From: Saccharum officinarum
Taxonomy: Eukaryota; Streptophyta; Magnoliopsida; Poales; Poaceae
Reading direction: 5' to 3'
Length of the DNA: 64,000 nucleotides
Assembly (NCBI GenBank): GCA_020631735.1
Contig: CM036209.1
Location: 6,051,451 to 6,115,450, forward strand
Part shown: piece after piece, positions 45,572-55,799 of the stretch
How the letters are laid out: each line of letters begins with the position of its first letter
Position numbering within the stretch: position 1 is the first letter of the stretch
Program-made: the position numbers and the translations under genes
Notes under the pieces: model-generated
The model's input: the letters and a program-made list of their open reading frames with translations, nothing else
What the model was told of the DNA's origin: nothing
Database searches by the model: none

Positions 45572-47263
45572 TGAAAGGATCAAGATGCCCAAGAGGGGGG
45601 GGTGAATTGGGCTTTTCTAAAAATTAATTGCAAGAATTAAATCCTACAAGCCAAACTTCACCCCTAGTGCCTACTTGTGTTCCTTGTGTTTCTACCGATA
45701 AAAGTTAAGCACCCTAAGTTCCAATCCTAGACTAGCAAGGTAATTCTAGGAAAGTAATCAAGCAATGAAAGTAATGCAAGAAAATAAATGCTTGAAAGTA
45801 AGGGATAGGAACACGGCGATGTTTTGCCGAGGTATCGAAGAGTCGCCACTCCCCACTAGTCCTCGTTGGAGCACCCGCGCAAGGGTGTAGCTCTCCCTTG
45901 ATCCGCGCAAGGATCAAGTGCTCTCTACGGGTTGATTCTTCGACGCTCCGTCGCGGCGAATCACCCAAAACCGCTCACAACTTGAGTTGGGTCACCCACA
46001 ACCGTCGGATGATCACCTAACTCCCAATCACCACCAAACCGTCTAGGTGATGGCGATCACCAAGAGTAACAAGCTAGAACTCTCACTTGACCACAACAAG
46101 TCTAATGAGAAGATGGATGCACACTTGCTAAACTCTTGTCACTAGAGAGGATTCTCAAACTTTGATTCGCAAATCACAATCCTCACTATGGCTCTTGCAC
46201 TCCCTTGCACTTCAAAGATGTTTCTCAGCTAAACAAATGAGCAAGAGACCTCTAAAAGAGGTAGAGGGGTTGTATTTATAGACCCCTCAGACAAATCCAA
46301 CCGTTACCTTTCGAAACAGCCAGACGCGCACTGACCGGACGCGCCTGTCGATATGACCGGACGCGCCGATCAGTTGTAACGGTCGAAAACGGAAACCTGT
46401 ACTGAGAGACCGGACGCGCCGATCTGTGCTGACCGGACGCGCCGGTCTGAGATGACCGGACGCGCCGATCAGGGATGATCTCTCTAGAAATGTGACCTGA
46501 CGCAGCACCGCGTCCGATCATAGGTGACCGGACGCGTCAGGTCACCACGGGACCTTACTGGAACAAGACCGGACGCACGACCACGTCCGTTCAAAGGTGA
46601 CCGGACGCGTCAGGTCTCCGCTGGACCTTACTGGAACATGACCGGACGCACCGGTCTTTTTCACAGTCGCGTCCGATCTTTGCTGTTTACCCTCTGGAAC
46701 ACGTGTCAGCCTGACCACCGCGTCCGGTCCTCTCAAGGACCGCGTCCGGTCAGTCAGCCGAAAACGCAGTTAAGTCTTTGTACTGACCGGACGCGTCCGG
46801 TCATGACCAGGACCGCGTCCGGTCATAGGTAAACGGCTCAAACGTCTTCTAAACGCAATGCAACTTGAACCAAGTTGCTTCTAACTGTACTCTGAGCTTT
46901 TCTCGAGCTACCTAGTGCTAAGTTTGACAAGTGTGCACCACACCTAAACATAAGACTCACCTAGGTCAAGCTACTCGCTCATGCCCCTCTTCATAGTACG
47001 GTCAAAAGAAGAAATAAAGATCCTAACGACTATTCCAGATGTATCTCAACACCATGACATCCGGAACTAACCGTCCTTAATCTTATCGTTGATCCTTTGA
47101 AAACCGAAACGATTTCCATCAAGGGACATGACTGCCATGTTGCTCAAAACAGTTATCATCTCCATGACCTAACTTACCGATGTTTCTGAAAACACACGTT
47201 AGTCATGGTAATTATGTGTTGTCATTAATTGCCGAAACCAACACCGGGGCCTAGATGCTTTCA
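45572..47263 (-). repeat. 5' LTR of the outer element
   Basis: 1692 bp, TG...CA, matching 23065-24747 with about 20 substitutions and several indels. TATAAATAC lies at 46272-46280 on the minus strand. Confidence 0.93.
46272..46830 (-). promoter_or_regulatory. U3 promoter of the outer element: palindromic array and TATA box
   Basis: About 15 copies of the CCGGACGCG/CGCGTCCGG word lie at 46320-46825, including the perfect 20-bp palindrome TGACCGGACGCGTCCGGTCA (46784-46803; in the 3' LTR at 24267-24286). The nearest copy is about 45 bp upstream of TATAAATAC. Confidence 0.65.
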
Positions 47264-47575
47264 GTAACCTGAGCCAGCATTCTCATGATGTTCTTACATT
47301 CTTTACTGCCTTACCTAGTAACACATTTTCTATTTGCCTTTGTTCCAAAGCTTGCAAGATTAGAGATGCACTCATCTTGCAATGTTGCAGTGTACACTCA
47401 TGAGGTCAAAAAAAAATCATATAGCGTTGCACGAACACTTCCGGATCTTGTGTACCCTTTTCTATTGGTTGTGAATCAAAGCAGATTTCACCCATGAGCT
47501 TTAGAATCAGTAGTTCAGAAAAAGCAGTTCTGTTAAAGGAAATATAAATCAAACGTACCGCCCTTCAGTATCTTA

Positions 47576-47816
47576 GGCTTCTTTAGTTCGCGAAATTTTT
47601 TGAGAAATGATACTGTAGCACTTTTGTTGTTATTTGGTAATTAGTATCCAATCATGGTCTAATTAGGCTTAAAAGATTTGTCTTGTGAATTTTGTCTAAA
47701 CTGTGTAATTAGTTTTATTTTTTATCTATATTTAATGCTTCATACATACGTATAAAGATTCGATGTGACAGGGAATCTTAAAAAGTTTTGCAAAATTTTG
47801 GAAACTAAACAGGGCC
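47576..47816. mobile_element. MITE copy of the TTTAGTTC...GGAAACTAAACAGGGCC family
   Basis: Left GGCTTCTTTAGTTCGCG, right GGAAACTAAACAGGGCC, with TGGTCTAATTAGGCTTAAAAG and AAAGATTCGATGTGACAGGGAATCTT inside, as in 20571-21504. Confidence 0.8.
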
Positions 47817-48017
47817 TAATTCGACCAACTTTATAGAAAAAGACAACATGCATGGCACCAAATAAGTATATTCTAAAAACACATTTCATTATGTATCTAA
47901 TAATACCAATTTGATGTCGTAAATTTTAGTTCTCTTTTCTATCAAGTTAGTCAAACTTAAAATAGTTTGAGTTATGAAAATCTAAAAGCTAATTTAATTT
48001 GGAACACAAAGAGTAAT

Positions 48018-48080
48018 ACTCCCTCCGTCTCAGAATTATTGATGTTCTACCATTCAAAAGTTGTCTCATTAGTATTTAGT
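48018..48080. repeat. Stowaway MITE end fragment
   Basis: TACTCCCTCCGTCTCAGAAT is the standard Stowaway terminal sequence. The opposite terminus is missing or overwritten by neighbouring MITEs. Confidence 0.55.
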
Positions 48081-48107
48081 TCTCAAAAAATTTCCTCCTA
48101 CAGTAAA

Positions 48108-48780
48108 TGGGCATGTTTGAACATATGTATGGAGTACTAAACGTAGACGAAAAAAAAAACTAATTGCACAGCTCTCGGGAAAATCGCGAGACGAATCTTT
48201 TAAGCCTAATTAGTCCATGAAATCCTTAAGTGCTACAGTAACCGACATATGCTAATGACAAATTAATTAGTATCATTACATTCGTCTCGCAGTTCTTGAC
48301 AGGTTCTGTAATTTATTTTTTATTAATATTCGAAAACTCCTCCCGACGTCCTTCCGTCACATCCGATGTGACATCCAAAAATTTTCATCTCTCCAACTAA
48401 ACACGGCCTCAGAATACTTGACGTTATAGCTCCTACTCTACCTCAATCAGATATCAGTCATCCTGTACGGTCCATCATTTCATCACATCCCATGTGACAT
48501 CCAAAAATTTTCATCTCTCCAAATAAGGGCCTATTTGGTTTGGGTGTTAAAGTTTAACCAACACTGTAACACTTTCGTCTTATTTGACAAAAAGTTTTCA
48601 ATCTTAGACTAATTAGGCTTAATAGATTCGTCTCGTAAATTACTCCTAATCTGTGCCGACATGCATGCAATTAATCTACATTTAGTATTACATACATTTG
48701 AGGAAACATTGATGTGATGGAAATTAAACTTTAACACCTGAAAACCAAACAGGGCCTAAACACGGCCTCAGGATACTTTA
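48108..48780. mobile_element. GAACTAAAC-type MITE, reverse orientation, carrying a nested MITE
   Basis: Contains GAGTACTAAACGTAGACG, GGGAAAATCGCGAGACGAATC, CCTAATTAGTCCATGAAA and CATCTCTCCAACTAAACACGGCCTC. Part of its right end is duplicated (48476-48523, resumed at 48761) and interrupted by the element at 48527-48757. Confidence 0.6.
48527..48757. mobile_element. Tourist-like MITE (GGGCCTATTTGGTTTGG...CCAAACAGGGCC) nested in another MITE
   Basis: 231 bp with inverted ends and target duplication TAA (48524-48526, 48758-48760). Inner AATAGATTCGTCTCGTAAATTA and ATGCATGCAATTA blocks are shared in inverted orientation with 48803-49029 and 51071-51297. Confidence 0.85.
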
Positions 48781-48802
48781 AGACGGCCTCAGGATACTTT
48801 AA

Positions 48803-49029
48803 GGCCCCGTTTGGTTTGGAGTTAAAGTTTAACTCTCATCACATCAATGTTCCCTCAAATGCATAGAGTACTAAATGTAAACTAATTGCATGCATATCGG
48901 TACAGATCAGGAGTAATTTACGAGACGAATCTATTAAGCCTAATTAGTCCAGAATTGAAAACCTTTTATCAAATAAGACGAAAGTACTACAGTGTTTATT
49001 AAACTTTTAACACCCAAACCAAACGGGCC
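48803..49029. mobile_element. Tourist-like MITE (GGCCCCGTTTGGTTTGG...CCAAACGGGCC)
   Basis: 227 bp with inverted ends and target duplication TAA on both sides (48800-48802, 49030-49032). Confidence 0.85.
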
Positions 49030-49039
49030 TAAGTTATAT

Positions 49040-49220
49040 TTGTTATTATTTGACAATTAGTGTCAAACATGATCTAATTAGACTTAAAAGATTCGTCTCG
49101 TAAATTTTTCTAAACTGTGTAATTAATTTTATTTTTTATCTATAATTAATGTTTCATGCATTCGTCTATAGATTCAATATGACGGGAAATCTTAAAAAAA
49201 TTTTGAAACTAAACGGGCCC
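49040..49220. mobile_element. 5'-truncated MITE copy ending GAAACTAAACGGGCC
   Basis: Contains GATCTAATTAGACTTAAAAG, ATTCGTCTCGTAAATT and GACGGGAAATCTT in the order of the 47576-47816 copy. The left terminus is missing. Confidence 0.7.
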
Positions 49221-49311
49221 CCTCAATCGCAGGACGTCAAGAATTCTGCCAGAGGAAGCAAGAACCAAGCAAAGTATAAAGCATGGAGCAAGATTAATAA
49301 ATGACTGATAA

Positions 49312-52300
49312 TTACTTTTCCATTTCTTTGTCTACTACCTCCTGCTGTTTCCTACAGGGGTGAAAAGAAGAGCAAAAGGTGGATGCACAGACCCAAGGAC
49401 AAGGAGTGCTCTGGATGCAAACATGACAAAGAGCATGGGCAAAATAGTACATCCACAGATGAGGGGGGTCTCTGCTGATGGAGGTGAGGTGATTCTCTGC
49501 ACCCGTGAGTGCTCTGGTCCCAGCAGTACCCCGTCTCGTCTCATCGCTTTTCCTTGTGCAGCTGCAGCAGCAACACCATGTCTGTCTGGCCTGGCTTTCG
49601 TCCACTCCCCTACCTCTCCCCTCTGTTTCCTTTGGATGTCTGTATGCAGCCATGTCACTTCACTACAACTGGCTGCCAGGACTAGTTGTCTAGTTACTAG
49701 TACTACACCATCTACGGTTTAATTACCTGTATCAAACTGAGATGGACCAGTAATTTGTTCTTGAATCTTGATACCGGCAGGAGCTACTAAACGACTACTA
49801 TTATTTATATAGCATATAGGACTACTATCATATCATATACTTAGGCCTAGAGCTAAAACAACCTAGACTTGTCTCTTTTTTTTTTGCAGTTGTCCAGTAT
49901 TTGTTAATTAAATGCTTTCTACTCTTCCCTCCACTTGATGTGGTCATTGATAGTCCCTGTTGGTAACAACATAAATAAACAATGACACAACGATCAGGTG
50001 GGGAGGTTAATTTTATATGCATCATGATTAAGCAGCTGATTGGTACTTACTCCCAGATTAGAGGAAAGGAGACCCCTTTTGCTCTGTATTCACAGCCCAA
50101 TGGCCTCATGCCCAGGCGAAAACCTGAAGAAAAACAGTTTCTTACTATCTACTGCAAACAACTGTGCTATTATAAAAAGAAACTGTAAACAGCTGTGCTG
50201 CTACCAACAATACATACATCCTACTGTAAACAGCAATGGAGAGAAGTGGCTGAATTTCTACCTGGGCGCCTGAAAGAAGCAGGAGTTGTATGGGGGCAGC
50301 TCAACGGTGGATGCAGGTGGGAAGAGGGATGAAGCCACATGGTGAGGGCTGCCATTGCTGATGTTCCCATTTTGAGCTGTTGGAGCTGTATCAGTGGAGG
50401 CCTTGGTGGGGGATGCAAAGGGGCTGTCAGGCAAAATGTGCTCCACCACGCCACTGCAATCCAAGCAAAACAAGGAACATATCAATCCGGGAAAGATCAA
50501 GACCAAACCCAAAAGAAAGGGAACAAGTTGCACCAAGATACAGCTTAACAATAGCCATTAGCTGCGGCAGTCACTTGTTTCTTTTCTCCTTTCCCCTACC
50601 TTTGCCATTGCATTCCTTTTCCCCCTTTTTGCTGGTTCAATCAAGATTCAAAACTACCAATGAACGATCAGCACAGCCTATGTACCAAACCGACTCTTAT
50701 ACAATTGCTTATCGAGGCAAATTAGGTCTAGGCCGGACGATAACAATAGCATATTGACAACAAACTTGCTGGATTTGCCATCTGATCGTCACACATCTTT
50801 GCCAAACTTATAAACCAATTAACCAACTAACCATGCAGGTGCTGCAACAAATTTGTTCGGCAGGACATTTTTTTTATGTCAAGATGCCTAACATTGTTTC
50901 TATGAGAACCAGCAAAACATGCCCAAAGAAAGGGAAAGTAATGCGCAGTCTGCTTTGTTTCTCTATACTGCCTTTCCTCCCATGCCTTTCCCCTTGAAAT
51001 TTTAAATCCTAGCCTGTGACCTCAGTGCCTTGGTAGATATATTAATAAATCCTCCACAACAACAATCTTAGAGCCTGTTTGGTTTGGAGGAGTTAAAATT
51101 TAACTCACATCACATCAATGTTCCATCAAATACATGGTCTACTAAATGTAGACTAATTACATGCATATCGGCACAGATTATGAGTAATTTACGAGACGAA
51201 TCTATTAAGCCTAAATAGTCAGATTGAAAACTTTTTATCAAATAAGACGAAAGCGCTACAGTGTTTGTTGAATTTTAACAAACAAACCAAACGGGGCATA
51301 TTACTCCCTCCGGCCCAGTGATAATGCAACTATAGGAGGCGTGTCGGTCAAACTATGTCGACTTTGACCAAGTTTATAGCAAAAAAATATTAGCATTTAT
51401 GTCTCAAAATAAATTTATTATGAAAATATATTTCATAACCAATCTAACGGTACTTATTTTGTATCATAAAAGTTAGTATTTTTTCATGTAATTTTAGTTA
51501 AAATTTGTGATGGTTGTTGCATATTCATTAGGACGGATAGAGTACCTTTCTTGGAATCCACAAGCAACAATGGGCGTAACCGTGACAGGACCAGATTCCG
51601 TCTTCTCCTCTTCCCCAGGGTTGACTGCCTGCTTGGCGCCGCCACCCCCATCCCCATCCCTTTCTCCCTGCTGCTCCTCGTGCTCGCCTCCTGCATCGGC
51701 TGCAGACACAGCAGCTGCTGCTGCAGGCGCACCCATTGCAAGGCTGTTACTGTTCATCATCTTGGTAGGAGTATCTGCTACAGGGACTGCTACAGCCACA
51801 AACCAGGATTCGATTCGGGCCTCGTTTAGTTCGGTGAATTGGGGAGAAAAACACTGTATCAGAATTCCTGTAGCATTTCGTTTGTATTTGATAAAAATTA
51901 TTTAAATTTTGACTAACTAGGCTTAAAATGTTCATCTCGCAAAGTACAACAAAACTGTGCAATTAGTTTTTGATTTCATCAACATTTAGTACTCCATGCA
52001 TTTACCGACATTTTGATATGACAGGGAATCTTCTTTTTACATAGTGAAATTTGGGGAGAATTGGGGGAACTAAACAAGGCCTCGGATGTCACAACCTCTG
52101 AACAATGGATTCAATTCCATTCAAAGGTCAAGAAATTTGTCAGGGTCAAGAAGCGGACCTTGGATGCTGACATCCTCCAGCTGGACCGCATTGCCATTGC
52201 CTTTGCCGCCCTCGCCTTGCCCCATGGCGGTCATGGCGGCGGGGGAGGAGCCGAGGTGGTGACCCCTGCTCTTGAGGTCGAGGAGGTGCAGCCCCATGAA

Positions 52301-54188
52301 GCGGCGCCCCTCCAGCTCGATGGCCTGCTGCAGCTCGGCCGCCTGCTGCTGCTCCTCGAGCTTTCTCCTCAGGAACGCCTCGTGGTTGGCAACGTTCCCG
52401 TACATCATCCTTGGTCCTGGCAGTTGCCAAACAAACATGTCAATCTCCATCTGCAACAGAAGAAATGCTGCAAGAAAAGAAAATGGAATGCGTGCATACA
52501 AATGCAATGCAATGCAGAGATTGCAGCCGTTACTACTCACCAATCTGCGGCTGCTGCAGGTCGAAGGGGTCTCTGGAATCCAGCAATCCGGTGGGCGACG
52601 TGCAGCCGGCGAAGTCGCCGTGGTGCGGGTGCTGCAGCTTCCTGCGCAACCAAACAAAAAAAAATGAGAAAACAACGCAACAAGAAAGATGACGCTTCCG
52701 TTACTACGAACAGAAACTGTCAAAACGAGCAATGTGCAATGCATGATGGTCGTCGAGGCAGGATGAGAAGGAAGAGAAGCAGGCGACGGACCTGAACCTG
52801 TCGGGGACCTTGCCCTTCTCCTTGTAGGGCTTGACGAGCACGCGCGCGTCGCACACGAAGTGCGGGTTGCCCTTGGCCAGGATGATCTTCACCGTCTCGG
52901 CGTAGACGAAGGTGACGAAGCCGAACATGCGCTTCTGCTGGTACGGGATGCGCACGTCCTGCACCGGCCCGTACATGCTGCCAAACAGACGACGGGGCAC
53001 GTCGCCATCGATGGATCAATCAGCCGAGTTGCTTTCTTTCGTTCGCTCATTATTGGACTGGAACGGACTGGACTACTAGGCGAGAGAGTTCTGGGAGGCA
53101 ACAAGAGAGGCAGTAGTCGAAACAAAACAGGAACCCCCAATAATGGCGGCGTGCCCGGTACCTGAAGTAGTTGGAGACGTCCTCCTCGCTGAAGGTGGAG
53201 TCGGCCGGGAAGGTGAGGTAGATCTGCCGCGCGGCGGGGCTGGACATGAGCTCGCCGCGGTCCATCCGGGGCGACCGCACCGGAAACCTGCCGTGCATGT
53301 CGTCGCCGCCCTGAAGCAGCATGGCCGCCGCAGCCGCAGCCGCCGCCCTGAAGCAGCGAGCGAGATCACTTGTCAGATTAGCAAGGCCGGCCGGCACAAG
53401 AGACTGGAACAAAAATGCAAACTTTGGTGGTGACGAGGAAGAACTAAAAATGGCACCTTTGGGGTTCGCTCTGCTGCTGCTGCTGGTGGTGGTGGTGGAG
53501 CAGGAAGTTGAGGTTGACGCCTTTGGGCGGCGACGGCGAGAACGGGAACGCGGACGCCATGAGCTGCTGCTGCTGCTGCTGGGAGCGCGCGGCGGCGAGG
53601 GCTTTGGCGCGCATGACGACCATCTCGCGCTCCGCGGCGGCGTCGTCGTCCTCGGGCAAGCCGTGGAGAAAGCGGCAGGAGGAGCCGTTCTTGCAGAACC
53701 CGCGCGCGAAGTACATGCAGGGCCTCCACGCGCGCCGGCGCCGACCTCGGCGTCGCTGAGCGAGAAGCTGCGGCGGTGGCCGGTGGCGCCGGCCGGGGAC
53801 CAGCAGTCGTAGTCGTCGGGGAAGAACGCGTCGGCGGGGGCGGCCGCGCCGTCGTAGTCGTACCCGAGCGCGTGGTCGGCGGCGGCGGCGAAGGGGTGGT
53901 GGTGGTCGGTGGCGGCGGCGGGGCTCGGGAGGGACCCCAGGGCGAGGAGGCGGGCTGGTGGAGCGGGCCGAGCACGGGCGACGGCGGGGAGGCCGGCTTG
54001 GCGGCGAGGTCGGCGCGCGCGGCGGCGACGAAGGCGTGGAGGAGGTGGTCGGGGCCGAAGGCGAGGCGGATGAGCTCCTTGTCGCTGTTGTCCTGGATGA
54101 GCAGCAGGCCCATGAGCTTGGACGCGTTGTCCGGGTCCAGCGCCCGCACCCGGTCGAACACCGCCTTGGTGGCGTCCCAGGCGTCCAT
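49312..54188 (-). CDS. Zinc finger CCCH domain protein with RRM (RNA-binding), multi-exon
   Basis: Exons (minus): 54188-53457, 53347-53162, 52977-52792, 52641-52541, 52416-52159, 51774-51546, 50453-50262 and, less sure, 49351-49312 (stop 49312). Junctions use GT-AG sites and join in phase. Protein order: conserved N-terminal helical region ([37 protein letters not shown]), low-complexity region, CCCH finger [19 protein letters not shown] (C-x7-C-x5-C-x3-H), Gln-rich stretch, RRM ([53 protein letters not shown]). A tail follows ([41 protein letters not shown]). Likely a post-transcriptional regulator binding mRNA in cytoplasm or nucleus. In exon 1 the conserved sequence changes frame twice (about 53940 and 53735), each like a one-base loss in GC-rich DNA. 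Three MITEs lie in introns 5 and 6. Confidence 0.88.
51071..51297. mobile_element. Tourist-like MITE in intron 6 of the CCCH-RRM gene
   Basis: Left GAGCCTGTTTGGTTTGG, right complement of GCCCCGTTTGGTTTG, inner ACGAGACGAATCTATTAAGCCTA. Same family as 48803-49029. Confidence 0.8.
51304..51542. mobile_element. Stowaway MITE inserted exactly at the donor of intron 6
   Basis: 239 bp. The left end CTCCCTCCGGCC pairs with the right end GGACGGATAGAG. Target duplication TA at 51302-51303 and 51543-51544. The right-hand TA is positions +2/+3 of the GTAC donor of exon 6 (exon end 51546). Confidence 0.9.
51818..52081. mobile_element. MITE (GGCCTCGTTTAGTTC...GGAACTAAACAAGGCC) in intron 5 of the CCCH-RRM gene
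   Basis: Good inverted ends, TCG on both sides (51815-51817, 52082-52084), inner GACTAACTAGGCTTAAAATG and GACAGGGAATCTT. The right end is about 78 bp from the exon 5 donor. Confidence 0.85.
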
Positions 54189-54440
54189 GGCGTCGCGGCG
54201 GGGAGCGGGGGCGGGCAGGGCGCGTCCGGACTCCGGCCCCCTTCTTATCAGGGGTGGTGTGGTGGCCCTCCCTGGTGGTGGTTTCCTTCTCCCTTCTTGA
54301 AAGCACGGGAGGAGAGGAGGGGAGGGAGGGGAAGGCTGCCAGAAGGGAAGGTGAAAAGGGGGCGAGGAGAGGAGCGGGGTGTGGGGGCACGGTTGGAGTA
54401 AAAAGCAGAGTGTGGTGAATTAAATAGGGTGCCTGGGTTG
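54189..54440 (-). promoter_or_regulatory. 5' leader and core promoter of the CCCH-RRM gene
   Basis: A pyrimidine-rich (minus strand) leader with CTCC/CTTCC tracts, typical of plant 5' untranslated regions. A TATA-like CTATTTAATTC lies on the minus strand at about 54418-54428, roughly 230 bp upstream of the start codon. The start at 54188 is chosen because conserved N-terminal homology begins there. Confidence 0.4.
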
Positions 54441-54740
54441 GACACCAAAAACCGGGCCGTTCCAGTTCCCTCCATCAATGTTTTGGGGAAATTTCGGTGG
54501 GGATTTGAATTCGGCGGTTGTTTTGGCTTTCCTTGCATGCAAAGGAGTCAACAACCCAACAAGTGCTACTATCGCTAATTTTTATTTGAATTTTGAAGGT
54601 CGAAGTGATAGAGTGAGTAATCAAGAGAAGTTCAAGTTTTGGGCATTGCATGCCAAATTTGATTTTTGGTCGAGTTTCATGGTAGTAGATTTTGAAATGT
54701 AAATCAATATAAAGAATAAGCTCGCATATGTGGCTGTTTG

Positions 54741-55026
54741 CAGGGACGAAGCCAGAAAAAAATTTAGGGGGGCTAAACAAAAGTGCTACAGTGACTTAGC
54801 TCTATTTTAATCCCTCGTAATAGAAAAGTATAATAGCTTGAAGTAGTCTTATATTTAAAACGTCAATTAACAATGAAATTCACAAAATACATCTAAAAAA
54901 TAAATGTCTTAGCCCACCCTACCTTATACATCTGCGTCTAAATTTGGAAGAAGAGCACTAGAAGTTCCACTAGCTTAGCAGCAGTAGGGGGCTGGAGCCC
55001 CCCAGCCCCCGCTGGCTTCGTCACTG
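54741..55026. mobile_element. MITE-like element with CAG(G/T)GACGAAGCCAG ends
   Basis: 286 bp. Left CAGGGACGAAGCCAGAAA, right complement of CAGTGACGAAGCCAGCGG, inner TTTAGGGGGGCTAAAC. TTTG flanks both ends, a possible short target duplication. Confidence 0.7.
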
Positions 55027-55068
55027 TTTGGTTGGAGCATCGGTAACCGGGTATCATCTCTGCTCTAA

Positions 55069-55299
55069 GGGTGGGTTTAGTTCGCGATTTTTTTGGCTTT
55101 GCTTACTGTAGTACTTTCGTTTGTATTTGTCAATTAGTGTCCATTATGGATTAATTAGGCTCAAAAGACTCGTCTCGTGGTTTTTTCTACCAAAACTGTG
55201 TAATTAGTTTTTTTGCCTATATTTAATACTTCATGCATGTGTCCAAACATTCTATGTGACGAAAAATCTTGAAAAAAAAATTGGAAACTAAACATGGCC
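55069..55299. mobile_element. MITE copy of the GTTTAGTTCGCG...GGAAACTAAACATGGCC family
   Basis: Contains ATGGATTAATTAGGCTCAAAAG, ACTCGTCTCGTGG and TTCTATGTGACGAAAAATCTT in the same order as the 47576 copy. Confidence 0.8.
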
Positions 55300-55372
55300 T
55301 AAGCCTCCAAATCCAGTACCTTGAGTTGTTGCCCAGCCTACCTTTTGCTAGCTTCAAACCAAACAGTCCTGA

Positions 55373-55715
55373 GGCCTGGTTTAGTTCCCAAAAAATTTTA
55401 CCTCCACCCATCACATCGAATGTTTGGACACATGCATGGAGTACTAAACGTAAACGAAAAAAACTAATTGCACAGTTCTCGGGGAAATCGCGAGACAAAT
55501 CTTTTAATCCTAATTAGTCCATGAAAGCCTTAAGTGCTACAGTAACCAGCATGTGCTAATGACGGATTAATTCGTATCATTAGATTCGTCTCGCAGTTTC
55601 CTGACGGGTTCTATAATTTGTTTTTTTTATTAGTATCCGAAAATCCCTCCCAACATTCTTCCGACACATCCGATGTAACATTCAAAAATTTTCTTTTCGC
55701 GAACTAAACGTAGGC
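55373..55715. mobile_element. MITE copy, longer subfamily (GGCCTGGTTTAGTTCC...GCGAACTAAACGTAGGC)
   Basis: About 343 bp with complementary ends. Inner ATCGCGAGACAAATC, CTAATTAGTCCATGAAAGCC and ATTCGTCTCGCAGTTTCCTGACGG, as in the 48108 copy. Confidence 0.8.
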
Positions 55716-55799
55716 TGAGTGTTCGAAATTTGACTCGATTGCGAAAAATTCGCGGAGCAATGTTTCCATTCTTCTGAATTTGTTGGTAGTCATAATTAC

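Larger units (their letters stand above)
23065..47263 (-). mobile_element. Outer Sirevirus-like Ty1/copia retrotransposon (24.2 kb with insert, about 13.2 kb without)
   Basis: The LTRs 23065-24747 and 45572-47263 start TG and end CA and are flanked by GTAAC on both sides (23060-23064, 47264-47268). The primer site next to the right LTR and the polypurine tract next to the left LTR show minus orientation. Order along the element: 5' LTR (right), gag (interrupted), pol in copia order (protease, integrase, RT, RNase H), extra ORF in the env-like position, 3' LTR (left). The Sirevirus-like assignment rests on the long gag with two CCHC knuckles, iMet primer site, several polypurine-like tracts and extra 3' ORF. 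All three coding regions are broken, so it is non-autonomous. It contains a complete second element at 34451-45407. Confidence 0.93.
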
